Assembly: GCF_002104995.1 (NCBI RefSeq)
Contig: NW_024468254.1
Coordinates: 310,001 to 374,000 of the forward strand
Source: Linderina pennispora
Taxonomy: Eukaryota; Kickxellomycota; Kickxellomycetes; Kickxellales; Kickxellaceae
Length of the DNA: 64,000 nt
Reading direction: 5' to 3'
The translations under genes and the position numbers were made by a program. Below are positions 9,461-18,779 of the stretch, piece by piece; the stretch's first letter is position 1, and each line of letters opens with the position of its first letter. The notes below the pieces were generated by a model, which was not told where the DNA came from, ran no database searches, and saw only the letters and a program-made list of their open reading frames with translations.

Positions 9461-11095
9461 TTAGGGCAGGTTGCAGTGGCCCGGGTTACGGACACACCAG
9501 ACAGGCTGCATTGGCTCAGCAGAAATGCCACGCCCAACCAGGCGGAAGCGCTGCTCATGCAGGCGCGACGCAACCTCCTCGGTGGTGCGCACATGGCCAG
9601 TGGCATCCTTCTTACCAGACCAGGTGGTCTCGGCCATGGCTGCAGCACGCGGCCACAGGCGACTGTCGAGCACAGTCTCGTCACTCTGCTCAGCCCACAG
9701 CAGGGCTTCACCACCAAGAACAAGCTTCTGCTGCGCCGGGTCAGTGATGTTAGCCAACGGGTCGAAGCTGTAGATCTTCATCCAGGTCTTGAACGGGTCA
9801 CACCACGAGTTACCTGCAGCCCAGTTCGACAGCCAGGCACCGTGTCCGCAGTCGAGGTAGTAGTAGTTAGCAGGCGACGCAACCGAGCGGTAGCCCTTGG
9901 CAACCGTCTTGGGAATCGACTGCTCGTCGATCCAGGTCTGCACAATCGTGTCCTTAGGCGGCTCGTATGTGCTGTGGAACAGTGTCTCCTCCCAGGTGTA
10001 AGCAGTACGGTTCAGCGATCCAAGGTATTCGTGGACCTTCGAGTACCAGCTAGCCAGGAGCGACTCGACGTCCTCACCAGGGTGTGCAGCCAGGTACTTC
10101 TGGACATCGGGATCCTCTTTCCAGCACTTGCGGTTGACCTCGTCACCACCAAGGTGGAAGACATTGTCAGTGAAGAGCCCTGTGTACTCCTTGACCAGCT
10201 TGTTGGTGAACTCGATAGTCTCAGGCTTGGCGATGTTGAGCTGGCCACTAGGAGGCTCAGCAGCATACTGATCCCAGTTGGGCTGGATATCCATGCACGA
10301 CATCAGGTCCGGGCGCGCCTTGCCGACAATGTAGGTGTGGCCTGGCACATCAAACTCAGGAATGATGCGGACACCACGCTCCTTGGCATATTGGATGAGA
10401 TCCCTAACCTCAGCATGCGAGTAGGTCTCCTTTGCACTGTAAGCACCATTCTTCTGAAGGTCAGGGAAGGTCTTGGACTCAATGGGCCACGACTGAGCGT
10501 CAACGATGTGCCAGTGAAGCACGTTCATCTTGTTGTATGACATGGCATCAATGGTGCGCTTGAGAGTGCTGACTGGAAGGTAGTTGCGCGATGTATCGAT
10601 CTGCAGACCACGGTGAGGGAAGAAAGGAGAATCCTCAATGTGGATAGGAGTGTTGCGGATTGCCTTAGATGCTCCGTTGGTAACAACGAGCTGGGAGAGA
10701 GTCTCAAGACCACGCAGAGCACCGTACGGCGTCTTTGCCTTCAGGGTAGCCTGACCGCTGACAGGAACATCGAGGGTATAGGACTCATCGGTATCGAGGT
10801 TCAGAGTCTCATCAGTGCTTTCAACAGATACAGACACGCCACCAAAGGAGCCGCTAGTGGATACTTGGGTAACATCCCAGGTGACCGGGCTCTGGAAGCT
10901 CTCCTTGTTGATCAGGTCTTGATAGCGCACAATTGCATTATCGACAATCGGACCGACGGTGCCTGAGGGCTTGATGTCAACCCACCAGACCTCGCTGTTG
11001 GATGAACCCTCCTTCAGCGTACGCGGGATAGGCCAGACACCGAGGACAGACGGGATAGCGGCGAGAAGGCCGATAGCAGAAGCGGTGATCTTCAT
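9461..11095 (-). CDS. secreted GH20 beta-N-acetylhexosaminidase, tandem copy 3
   Basis: A 544-residue paralogue. Signal peptide residues 1-19, mature start VWPIPR, GH20b-like region to about 150, catalytic barrel from about 160. HWHIVDAQSWP spans residues 194-204 and HLGGDEVN about 314-321, with D318 and E319 as the catalytic pair. The N-terminal 36-90 region differs from copies 1 and 2 (WWVDIKPSGTVGPI, VSTSGSF). The 162-204 block is the same as copy 1, and the 137-150 block the same as copy 2. The VESLL variant upstream of WYSKVHEYLG is shared with copy 5. It is the central gene of the array and intronless. The start is fixed by the signal peptide and by homology to the other copies. Confidence 0.94.
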   Translation of the reverse strand: MKITASAIGLLAAIPSVLGVWPIPRTLKEGSSNSEVWWVDIKPSGTVGPIVDNAIVRYQDLINKESFQSPVTWDVTQVSTSGSFGGVSVSVESTDETLNLDTDESYTLDVPVSGQATLKAKTPYGALRGLETLSQLVVTNGASKAIRNTPIHIEDSPFFPHRGLQIDTSRNYLPVSTLKRTIDAMSYNKMNVLHWHIVDAQSWPIESKTFPDLQKNGAYSAKETYSHAEVRDLIQYAKERGVRIIPEFDVPGHTYIVGKARPDLMSCMDIQPNWDQYAAEPPSGQLNIAKPETIEFTNKLVKEYTGLFTDNVFHLGGDEVNRKCWKEDPDVQKYLAAHPGEDVESLLASWYSKVHEYLGSLNRTAYTWEETLFHSTYEPPKDTIVQTWIDEQSIPKTVAKGYRSVASPANYYYLDCGHGAWLSNWAAGNSWCDPFKTWMKIYSFDPLANITDPAQQKLVLGGEALLWAEQSDETVLDSRLWPRAAAMAETTWSGKKDATGHVRTTEEVASRLHEQRFRLVGRGISAEPMQPVWCVRNPGHCNLP

Positions 11096-12436
11096 TGAGG
11101 TAGTAAGTATGATTAAGAAGAAAAGTGTGTGTTGAGCACTTGCAAGAGGAAGTAGAGGCGGAAATAGAATAGGACGTGGCTAGCAATGTAAAACAAGGAA
11201 GAGCAGTGGTGAGGATTGTGGAGGATGCTGCTCTTGTAGAGCCCTTTTATACGAAGATTTCGGCCCCAGAAAGCATAATGGACATTGCCTCCTTGATTAT
11301 AATGTCGCCGTGTTGCTCTGTAGAATTCTTCATAGTAAAGAAGGTATGGTCCAATGGGCATAGCTGCAGCATGCCTCATATTCACCATTGCAGAGGTGGA
11401 TCACTTTGTAGTTCGCTCCCCTTGGTCGATGCAGATTGCTGTCGACCGGAACAATATGAGCAGCAGCTGATATCCGCTGCTATTGCCATGAAACGGCCCG
11501 AAGATCGGATTCTCGCGAAGACCATGCTGCGTGGTGCACGGATTATTGGAATGGCATGACAACAGATCATTATGCCCTCTTGTGCCTTTGTGGAGATCAA
11601 CGTCTACATTTCCAGAGGCACTGAAAGGCCTGCAGCTGCATATAAATGAGCCGATGCATTGCATACCATTGATAGAATGGCCGCACATGGCTGGTTATGT
11701 TCCGCCAGTCCAACCAGAATAGCACAGTCAAGAGTATGTTGATGGCCTACATATCGTTCTCCTGGAGTTGTGCCATATGACGTCACCAACGTGGCATTTG
11801 CGTTTAGATATGGCATAAGCTATATATACTAAGCATGCAACGGCCATGTGTCGTCCTACATCTGCTCACGTAAGGCCACCCAGTCTTGCTCAATCCCAGT
11901 TTGATAAATGGTTTTTGCGGTGATTTATACGCTGGGTCTGCGGGGATTGAGGTTGGCCCAGCGTGCATGATGCGTCAGTAAATCCTGCCTTCATGTGGTC
12001 TGGGGCTACATAAGGTTTGCAGAACATTCTTTCTGGCATAGCAGTGTGGATGCTCATGGCAACTTGCTTGGATATGCACCTACTCTTCAGCGTCAATTGA
12101 AAAGGCAATCCATTTTCAACACTCGGCCTTTTTTTCAGCCGCCATGTCTTTACTCGGAGACGGCAATAAAAATGGCCTTGCTGTGGATTATCCACTGCAG
12201 AAATACACTTGAACTGCACTCTGCTTTACATATCAAATTCCTGGGTTGTATATGGCTTCGTGCAAGCACACGGAAAGCCACGGAGCGATTACCATTCTCT
12301 ATGCTCCTTCAAAATGAATGCACTTGTTGATATCAATGGGGTTTATCGATGAAGCAATCGCTTGATACAGAAAAAGTATATTTAGATAATCTGAGGATTG
12401 GGCTATTGAGAGATAGCAGCGCCAGTATGCACCCGT
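11096..12436. other. spacer and promoter region upstream of GH20 copy 3
   Basis: About 1.3 kb that holds the copy 3 promoter and the 3' region of copy 4. Only short frames with no family resemblance are present on either strand. Confidence 0.5.
11244..11251 (-). promoter_or_regulatory. TATA box of GH20 copy 3
   Basis: The minus strand reads TATAAAAGGGCTC about 149-156 bp before the ATG at 11095. Spacing matches copies 1 and 2. Confidence 0.6.
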
Positions 12437-14071
12437 CTAAGAGAGGTTGCACTGGCCCGGGTGGCGAGCACACCACAGCGGCTGCATAGGCTCGGCGTTG
12501 ATGCCACGGCCAACCATACGGTAGCGCTGGGCATGCAGACGCGAAGCAACCTCGCCAGTGGTACGAACATGGCCATCCGCACCAGCCTTGCCAGACCAGG
12601 TGGTTTCGGCGACAGCTGCGGCACGGGGCCAAATACGGGGATCAATGGCATGCTCGTCAGTTTGCTCAGACCAGATAGCAGCTTCGCTACCAAGCACCAA
12701 CTTCTGCTGCGCCGGGTCGGTGATGTTGGCCAGAATATCGTAGTTGTAGACGTGCATCCAGGTCTTGAACGGATCGCACCATGAGTTGCCGTCCCAGTTC
12801 GTCAGCCAGGCACCGTGGCCGCAGTCCAAGTACATGTACGAATAGATGGATGAAACAGCACGGTAGCCCCTGGCAACAGTGTTTGCAACCGAAGTCGGGT
12901 CAATCCAGGTCTGAACAATTGTGTCCTTGGGGGCATTGAACGGGTGGTGGAACAGGGTTTCCTCCCAGGTGAATGCAGTCTTCTTCAGATCCTTGCCAAC
13001 ATAGTCGTGCAGTTTGCCATACCAGTCGAGCAGCAGGCTCTCAACAGTTGCGTTCTTGTTGACGGCCAGGTACTTCTGAACATCAGGATCAGCCTCCCAG
13101 CAGTGCATGTTGACCTCATCACCGCCCACATGGATAACACTGTCAGGGAACAGAGCAGCGTACTCCTTATAGATATTCTTGGCAAACTCAATCGACCCCT
13201 CCTTGGCGATGTTGAGCTGGCCACTGGGCGGCTCAGCAGCGAACTTGTCCCACCCAGGCTGAACGTTCAGGCACGACATGATCTCCGGGTGCGATTGACC
13301 AACAATGTAGGTGTGGCCCGGAACATCGAACTCGGGAATGATACGGATACCGCGGTTCTTGGCATACTGGATTAGGTCTTTGACGTCTCCATACGAGTAC
13401 TGCATGCTGGAAGCGTAGGCACCCTTCTGAGCCAGTTCGGGGTAGGTCTTTGACTCAATCGGCCATGAGTGCGCGTCCACGACGTGCCAGTGGAACACGT
13501 TCATCTTGTTGTACGACATGGCATCAAGAGTGCGCTTGATAGACTCAATCGAGTAGTAGTTGCGCGACGTGTCAAACAGCAGGCCGCGGTGAGGGAATGC
13601 TGGCGAATCCTCAATATGGATAGGGGTGTTACGAATTGCCTTACCATTGCCGTTGGCAACAACCAGCTGCGAGAGAGTCTCAAGACCGCGCAGAGCACCG
13701 TACGGCGTCTTTGTCTTCAGGGTAGCCTGGCCACTGACAGGGATATCGAGAGTGTACGACTCATCGGTGCCAAGATCTAGGGTCTCGCTGCTGTTCTCAA
13801 CAGAGACCACCAGACCGCCAAAACTGCCGCTGGTCTTGACACTACCCTTGTTCCAGTCTTCAGGAGCCGTGAAGCTCTCCTTGTTGATGAGGTCAGAGTA
13901 GCGGTTAACAGCGTCACGCACAACGCCGCCAACGTTGCCCTGGACAGAGATGGACATATAGGTGACTTGGCTGTTGGAAGTGCCCTCCTTGAACGTGCGG
14001 GGGATAGGCCAGACAGCAAGCGCAGCGGGAATGGCGGCAAGAAGGCTGATGACAGATGCAGTGATCTTCAT
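12437..14071 (-). CDS. secreted GH20 beta-N-acetylhexosaminidase, tandem copy 4 (diverged)
   Basis: A 544-residue GH20 enzyme and one of the two more diverged members of the array. The signal peptide reads MKITASVISLLAAIPAALA and the mature protein starts VWPIPRTF. The substrate motif is HWHVVDAHSWP, with His replacing the Gln found in the other copies, and the catalytic motif is HVGGDEVN. Most of the protein differs from copies 1-3. The stretch around ANGNGKAIRNTPIHIEDSP is an exception: it matches copy 1 closely and could be a conversion tract. The catalytic Asp-Glu pair is intact. The Q-to-H change next to the SWP motif could alter substrate preference; that is inference only. Its TATA box lies further away, near 200 bp, than in copies 1-3. 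Intronless. Confidence 0.92.
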   Translation of the reverse strand: MKITASVISLLAAIPAALAVWPIPRTFKEGTSNSQVTYMSISVQGNVGGVVRDAVNRYSDLINKESFTAPEDWNKGSVKTSGSFGGLVVSVENSSETLDLGTDESYTLDIPVSGQATLKTKTPYGALRGLETLSQLVVANGNGKAIRNTPIHIEDSPAFPHRGLLFDTSRNYYSIESIKRTLDAMSYNKMNVFHWHVVDAHSWPIESKTYPELAQKGAYASSMQYSYGDVKDLIQYAKNRGIRIIPEFDVPGHTYIVGQSHPEIMSCLNVQPGWDKFAAEPPSGQLNIAKEGSIEFAKNIYKEYAALFPDSVIHVGGDEVNMHCWEADPDVQKYLAVNKNATVESLLLDWYGKLHDYVGKDLKKTAFTWEETLFHHPFNAPKDTIVQTWIDPTSVANTVARGYRAVSSIYSYMYLDCGHGAWLTNWDGNSWCDPFKTWMHVYNYDILANITDPAQQKLVLGSEAAIWSEQTDEHAIDPRIWPRAAAVAETTWSGKAGADGHVRTTGEVASRLHAQRYRMVGRGINAEPMQPLWCARHPGQCNLS

Positions 14072-15932
14072 GGCTAAGTGGAGATTGTTCTTTGCGGAAT
14101 AAATATTAAGAAGGCAGTGGTTCAGCCGATATAGCAGTGCAAGTATGAAACAAAAGACGTAGCGTCAGACAAGCTGGATAGTGTTGAAAAGCTGAGGTAG
14201 GGGAATTAAAGGGCAGGTGTGGTGCTGAGGAAAGCAATGTCGCTCCATGGGGACGGCCAGATGCTTTATATAGTGGAATAATGAGAAGGCAATTGCGTGT
14301 GGAATGCAGACGGACTCGGTGGCTGGCAGCAGAGGGCCTCACCAGCGAAGCACCATGTTTGCTTGCTGCTTCCGTCGACAAATGTGTGCCGGTGGGCCAT
14401 GCAGCAAAAACAATAATCCAAATTCCATTCCCATGTAGCCTGCGCGGCCTGGTATTCACACCACGGCAGTGCGATCGGCCCCTTTTCTGCCACATTATTC
14501 CTGCTGTGAGCCAGGGTTCGTAGGCACTCGGTTCATGCTACCCAGCAGTAAGAGAGTGTTTTTCGGAAGCAACAGCGGAAAGCAGTTTTCTCGCCAGTTC
14601 TCACTTCTTGCCAGTCAGAGATGGGGCGAATCCCCTTTAGCAATGCTGCGAAACCTGTATTCTTCGGCAGATGCATTCATAATGTCCTCACCGGACAAAC
14701 ACAAACACGGAGGGCACATGCCGGGACACTCCAGAGCCTGCACCTTGCTTGCAGCCACTGGCTCTTGGCACCCAGTGTCCATTCTACAGACGCCTGCAAT
14801 GGCGTGTGGTGTGTCGATCACACCCAGCTTTCATGCCATTCTTGCAAGCTGCCAGGGCAAATGGCTTGACAGGCCATTTCTTATCCATGCTTTACCCCTG
14901 GTTAATTCGACGCCAGCGAAAATGCTCAGCCAAATAGAGGTCGAGTATGCTTTATTTAGTGCCAGTTCATCGACAACAACTCTAATCCCAGCACTGTTGG
15001 TTGGCATGCTTATTTTTTCTTTTTCAGAATTGCTGCAAACACTAGTGCTGGACTACACGTGTGGTAGGTTCCTGCCAGCATCGCTACCTGGGGGATTTCC
15101 ACCTTGTGATGTTGTGGAAAACCAGGCTTCTCTTCCTGCCTGGCATGCCTTGCGGTTTCCATCTGGTCCGAGTAGACGATGTAGCAGCTTTATCCAAGAA
15201 AAGGCTGAAAAGGAAGAGATTGCCAGCTGAGTGACAATCCCCACTCTTCCCCACCAGCTGCTGTCACGTGCTGCAGCTCGTCTGTTTGTCACCAAACTGC
15301 GCTGTCGCTATATCGCGGCACAGAAAAAGCGCATGGAGCAGGTCATCCATCACAGTGGCCATGAACGCAGGAAGACCCGTGCTGTTTGGGGTAGGTCGGT
15401 GGAGGTCGGCCATTTTGCGCGGGGCAATCTAAACAATAAGCAGCAAATGGGTGGGCTCCAGTCTGTATTGCTCCCTCGCATTTGGCCGTTGTTGCAAGCC
15501 AAGGCGACATGACATGGTTGTGATATTATATCCAAGTGCCAGCCATTTCTATATGTATGAATGCAGTCTAAGGAACAAGGCTGCCAGGCACCCCTTCTGG
15601 TATTCGTCGTCCTGAGAAGGGCACGGGGGGCGGCTTCTAATGACAGCCTACTTGATGTTCCTATATTGCCATTGCTCCTTGCGCATGCCCCAGCTAGCCG
15701 AGATGTCATATCTGGACTGGAATGCGGAGAGGTGCCCAGAGACCAAGCTTTCACTAGTGCTTGCTGCTTGCCACACGCTCTAGTGTCAGAGGGGGTATCC
15801 AGTAAAGCGACCCATCTTTGTTCAACTTGTTTTACATCCGGGATTTTTATGCTGTGAACGGATGGTATAGCTGCTTGGTACTGAGTTTAGAAGAAAATTA
15901 GATAATTAAAACGAAAGGACGTGAGAAGCCAT
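14072..15932. other. spacer between GH20 copies 4 and 5
   Basis: The longest spacer in the array, about 1.9 kb. It carries the copy 4 promoter and the 3' region of copy 5. A + strand open frame runs through 14537-15230 (ATG at 14537), opposite to the array. It has no recognisable domain, and its composition (many Ser, Leu and Cys, no clear structure) looks like chance. I do not call it as a gene. Confidence 0.45.
14265..14272 (-). promoter_or_regulatory. TATA box of GH20 copy 4
   Basis: The minus strand reads TATATAAAGC about 194-201 bp before the ATG at 14071. It is farther from the start than in copies 1-3. Confidence 0.5.
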
Positions 15933-17594
15933 TTAAGCGGGAACCGCTGCCTTGTCAGCATCGGGGAAGTTGCAGTGACCTGGGTTGCGAGCGCACCACA
16001 GGGGCTGCATGGGCTCAGCGCCAATACCGCGGCCAACCATGCGGAAGCGCTGCTCATGCAGGCGCGACGCGACCTCCTCGGTGGTGCGCACACGGCCAGT
16101 GGCATCCTTCTTGCCAGACCAAGCAGTTTCGGCCATGGCAGCGGCACGCGGCCACAGGTACTTGTCGATCGTGATCTCATCGCTCTGCTCCGACCACATT
16201 GCGACCTCAGCACCAGTGACAAGTTTTTGCTGTGCCGGGTCAGTGATGTTAGCCAACGGGTCGAAGCTGTAGATCTTCATCCAGGTCTTGAACGGGTCAC
16301 ACCACGAGTTACCTGCAGCCCAGTTCGACAGCCAGGCACCGTGTCCGCAGTCGAGGTAGTAGTAGTTAGCAGGCGACGCAATCGAGCGGTAGCCCTTGGC
16401 AACCGTCTTGGGAATCGACTGCTCGTCGATCCAGGTCTGCACAATCGTGTCCATGGGGGGCGTGTAGTTGGAATGGAACAGTGTCTCCTCCCAAGTGAAG
16501 GCAGTGCGGTTCAGCGATCCAAGGTAGTCGTGGACCTGTGCATACCATTTGACAAGCAGTGATTCGACGTCCTCACCAGGGTGTGCAGCCAGGTACTTCT
16601 GGACATCGGGATCCTCGTTCCAGCACTTGCGGTTTACCTCGTCACCGCCAAGGTGGAAGACATTGTCAGTGAAAAGCTCGGTGTACTCCTTGAACAGCTT
16701 GTTGGTGAACTCGACAGTCTCAGGCTTGGCGATGTTGAGCTGGCCACTAGGAGGCTCAGCAGCATACTGATCCCAGTTTGGCTGCATGTTCATGCACGAC
16801 ATCAGCTCAGGGAATACCTCACCAACAATGTAGGTGTGGCCTGGCACATCAAACTCAGGAATGACACGAATACCACGCTCCTTGGCATACTGAATGATGC
16901 GCTTTACGTCAGCGTAAGAGTAAGTCATATCCGCAGCGTAGGCACCCTTCTTTTGCAGCTCAGGGAAGGTCTTGGACTCAACAGGCCACGACTGAGCATC
17001 GACGATGTGCCAGTGGAAGACATTCATCTTGTTGTACGACATGGCATCGAGAGTGCGCAGAATCGACTCGACTGAGTAAAAGTTGCGCGACGTATCGAAT
17101 AGGATACCGCGGTGCGGGAAGAAAGGCCTATCTTCGATATGCAGCGGCGTCTTCTGGATCGCCCGAGATTGGCCGTTAGCCACGACAAGCTGCGAGAACG
17201 TCTCAAGACCGCGCAGGGCGCCGAACGGCGTCTTGGCCTTCAGGCTGGCCATACCATCGGTCGGGATATCGAGCGTGTATGATTCGTCAGTTTCGAGGCT
17301 GAGAGTGTCGTCAGTGTCCTCAACTGACACCTGGAGACCCATGAACGTGCCCTTGGTCTCAACTACGCCCTGCTTGTAGTTTTCCGGGGCTGTGAAGCTT
17401 TCCTTGTTGATGATATCCTGGTAACGCACAATGGCGCTGTTGACGATTGGCCCGACGGTTCCGTTGGCATAGATGCTGGCCCACCACACTTGGCTGTTGT
17501 TGCTGCCCTCCTGGAGGGTGCGTGGAAGAGGCCAGACGCCGAGGACGGACGGGATAGCGGCGAGGAGGCCGATAGCAGAAGCAGTAATCTTCAT
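15933..17594 (-). CDS. secreted GH20 beta-N-acetylhexosaminidase, tandem copy 5
   Basis: A 553-residue GH20 enzyme at the promoter-side end of the array. The signal peptide MKITASAIGL is nearly the same as in copies 1-3, then the protein diverges to about residue 265 (WPLPRTLQEG, RGILFDTSRNFYSVESIL). From about the DLPNWDQYAAEPPSG-equivalent region onward, long blocks are again the same as copies 1-3. The active-site motif is HLGGDEVN and the substrate motif HWHIVDAQSWP. The C-terminus is longer (CNFPDADKAAVPA) than the CNLP end of copies 2 and 3. A diverged N-terminal half with a near-identical C-terminal half is what a partial gene-conversion event would leave. The ATG at 17594 is set by the signal peptide. 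Intronless. Confidence 0.93.
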   Translation of the reverse strand: MKITASAIGLLAAIPSVLGVWPLPRTLQEGSNNSQVWWASIYANGTVGPIVNSAIVRYQDIINKESFTAPENYKQGVVETKGTFMGLQVSVEDTDDTLSLETDESYTLDIPTDGMASLKAKTPFGALRGLETFSQLVVANGQSRAIQKTPLHIEDRPFFPHRGILFDTSRNFYSVESILRTLDAMSYNKMNVFHWHIVDAQSWPVESKTFPELQKKGAYAADMTYSYADVKRIIQYAKERGIRVIPEFDVPGHTYIVGEVFPELMSCMNMQPNWDQYAAEPPSGQLNIAKPETVEFTNKLFKEYTELFTDNVFHLGGDEVNRKCWNEDPDVQKYLAAHPGEDVESLLVKWYAQVHDYLGSLNRTAFTWEETLFHSNYTPPMDTIVQTWIDEQSIPKTVAKGYRSIASPANYYYLDCGHGAWLSNWAAGNSWCDPFKTWMKIYSFDPLANITDPAQQKLVTGAEVAMWSEQSDEITIDKYLWPRAAAMAETAWSGKKDATGRVRTTEEVASRLHEQRFRMVGRGIGAEPMQPLWCARNPGHCNFPDADKAAVPA

Positions 17595-17709
17595 GGCTGT
17601 GTAGAATACAGATGGGAATAAATCCAGCAAGGCGTGCTCAAGAGGAATAAGACGATATCGGGTATTGCTTTGTCGATTTGGCGTCTAGTCGGCGATTCCC
17701 CTAGGGTGG

Positions 17710-17716
17710 TTTTATA
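17710..17716 (-). promoter_or_regulatory. TATA-like element of GH20 copy 5
   Basis: The minus strand reads TGTATAAAACC about 116-122 bp before the ATG at 17594. The sequence and spacing are a weaker match than those of copies 1-3. Confidence 0.45.
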
Positions 17717-18152
17717 CACAGCTCTGCATATGATAAAAGGATTTAGGTGTCCCTGGTGAGGAAAAGCTCTCCACGACGATCGCGGAGCGAATCCATCTCG
17801 CACTGCTGCTACTGGCCCCACGATACAGACATACCGTAAGCAGATCCACGTCAAACGCTGTCTCTAGCCTGGATCCAGTGATAAAGGTGCTGTAGGTGAG
17901 TGGCCGTGTTTATGTCCTTCTACTATACCGCTGTGGATCCAGCAGCTGCCGTCAGAAGAGGGAGCAAGGGATACCATTTAGCCTGCCAAAGGATTGCTTT
18001 ACTGTGTGTTGACGCAGCTGTTTGCAGCTTCGCTGCGGGTACATTCTATTTCTGGTCACCACTTGGTGTGACAATGCTAATCACATAGCGTGGATCTCTG
18101 GCCACACCCAAATCAAGGCTCTTCGAGACTGGTCTTGTCTTTCCGAATGAGA

Positions 18153-18202
18153 TACCAATCTGGCAGGCAGCTGTTGTTTTTCAGCTGCCTGCCAGATTGG
18201 TA
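18153..18202. repeat. perfect 21-bp inverted repeat (hairpin) with 8-base loop
   Basis: The left arm runs 18153-18173 (begins TACCAATCTGG, ends GCAGCTG) and the right arm 18182-18202 is its exact reverse complement. The loop TTGTTTTT occupies 18174-18181. The next outer bases do not pair, so the arms end sharply. It is non-coding and far from any gene 3' end. It could be a small-RNA precursor, a fold-back element remnant or a structural site; the sequence does not decide. Confidence 0.9.
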
Positions 18203-18630
18203 AGCCCTCCGCACGGACCGAGAATGGAAGCAGAGGGGACAGCAGTGAGGATATGTCCGCAGAATTTGGCGGGGGCTCGGGATGTACTGGTCCGTGCCTC
18301 AGTGCTGGCAATGCCTGACTTTTCCAGAGCCGAATGTTCAGGAAGCGTTGTTCTAGAGTGCGGGTGGGAGCGAACAATCCGCCGAGTGTTTGGCCATTCT
18401 GGCTTATTCGGCATAAGGCAATCCTACTGAACGTATCACCACATGGCAGCTATCGTAGCCACACTGGTTCACTGACTGTAGCATGGCCATGGTCGCAAAC
18501 GCCCGACTGTTCCCGAGGCCTGATCTCTCCCTTGAAACTCGGCCCAGACCATGAGCCGAACCAGCTGGGGCTGTGATCTGGATTCAATTTGGGCTATCGG
18601 CTCAAAGCGGCTCGGTGGCTCGATTTTTAA

Positions 18631-18660
18631 GGGCACGCGTGGGCTTGGCTCCACGCGCCC
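18631..18660. promoter_or_regulatory. ACGCGT (MCB-like) site inside an imperfect hairpin upstream of WAPL
   Basis: CGCGTGG (18636-18642) pairs with CCACGCG (18651-18657), and GGG with CCC outside a two-base bulge. ACGCGT at 18635-18640 equals the MluI cell-cycle box bound by MBF/SBF-type factors at G1/S genes in yeasts. It lies about 140 bp before the WAPL ATG. A role in cell-cycle regulation of a cohesin gene is plausible but unproven. Confidence 0.4.
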
Positions 18661-18779
18661 GATTCGCAACCACTGGACGAAAATGAACTCTGCTCTGGTG
18701 CTTTGCTGTGTTTTTCATATCCTCAGTGATAGCTCTCCAAAATTCACCTAAATTCTGGTCCTTCAATGAACCTCTAGAC

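Larger units (their letters stand above)
17595..18779. other. divergent spacer between GH20 copy 5 and WAPL
   Basis: About 1.2 kb between divergent genes. It holds the copy 5 promoter, a perfect 21-bp hairpin (18153-18202) and an ACGCGT-containing hairpin (18631-18660) before the WAPL start. No coding frame is supported. Confidence 0.6.

Noticed and set aside
3276-10540. Three + strand open frames of 354 codons each opposite GH20 copies 1, 2 and 3 (3276-4340, 6406-7470, 9476-10540)
   Set aside because: They mirror the GH20 genes, and their similarity follows from the similarity of the sense coding sequences and codon bias. The protein sequences have no family features.
14469-15230. Possible 253-codon + strand gene in the copy 4-5 spacer
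   Set aside because: The first codon is GTG, composition looks random, and there is no domain. It could be an orphan gene, but the evidence is too weak.
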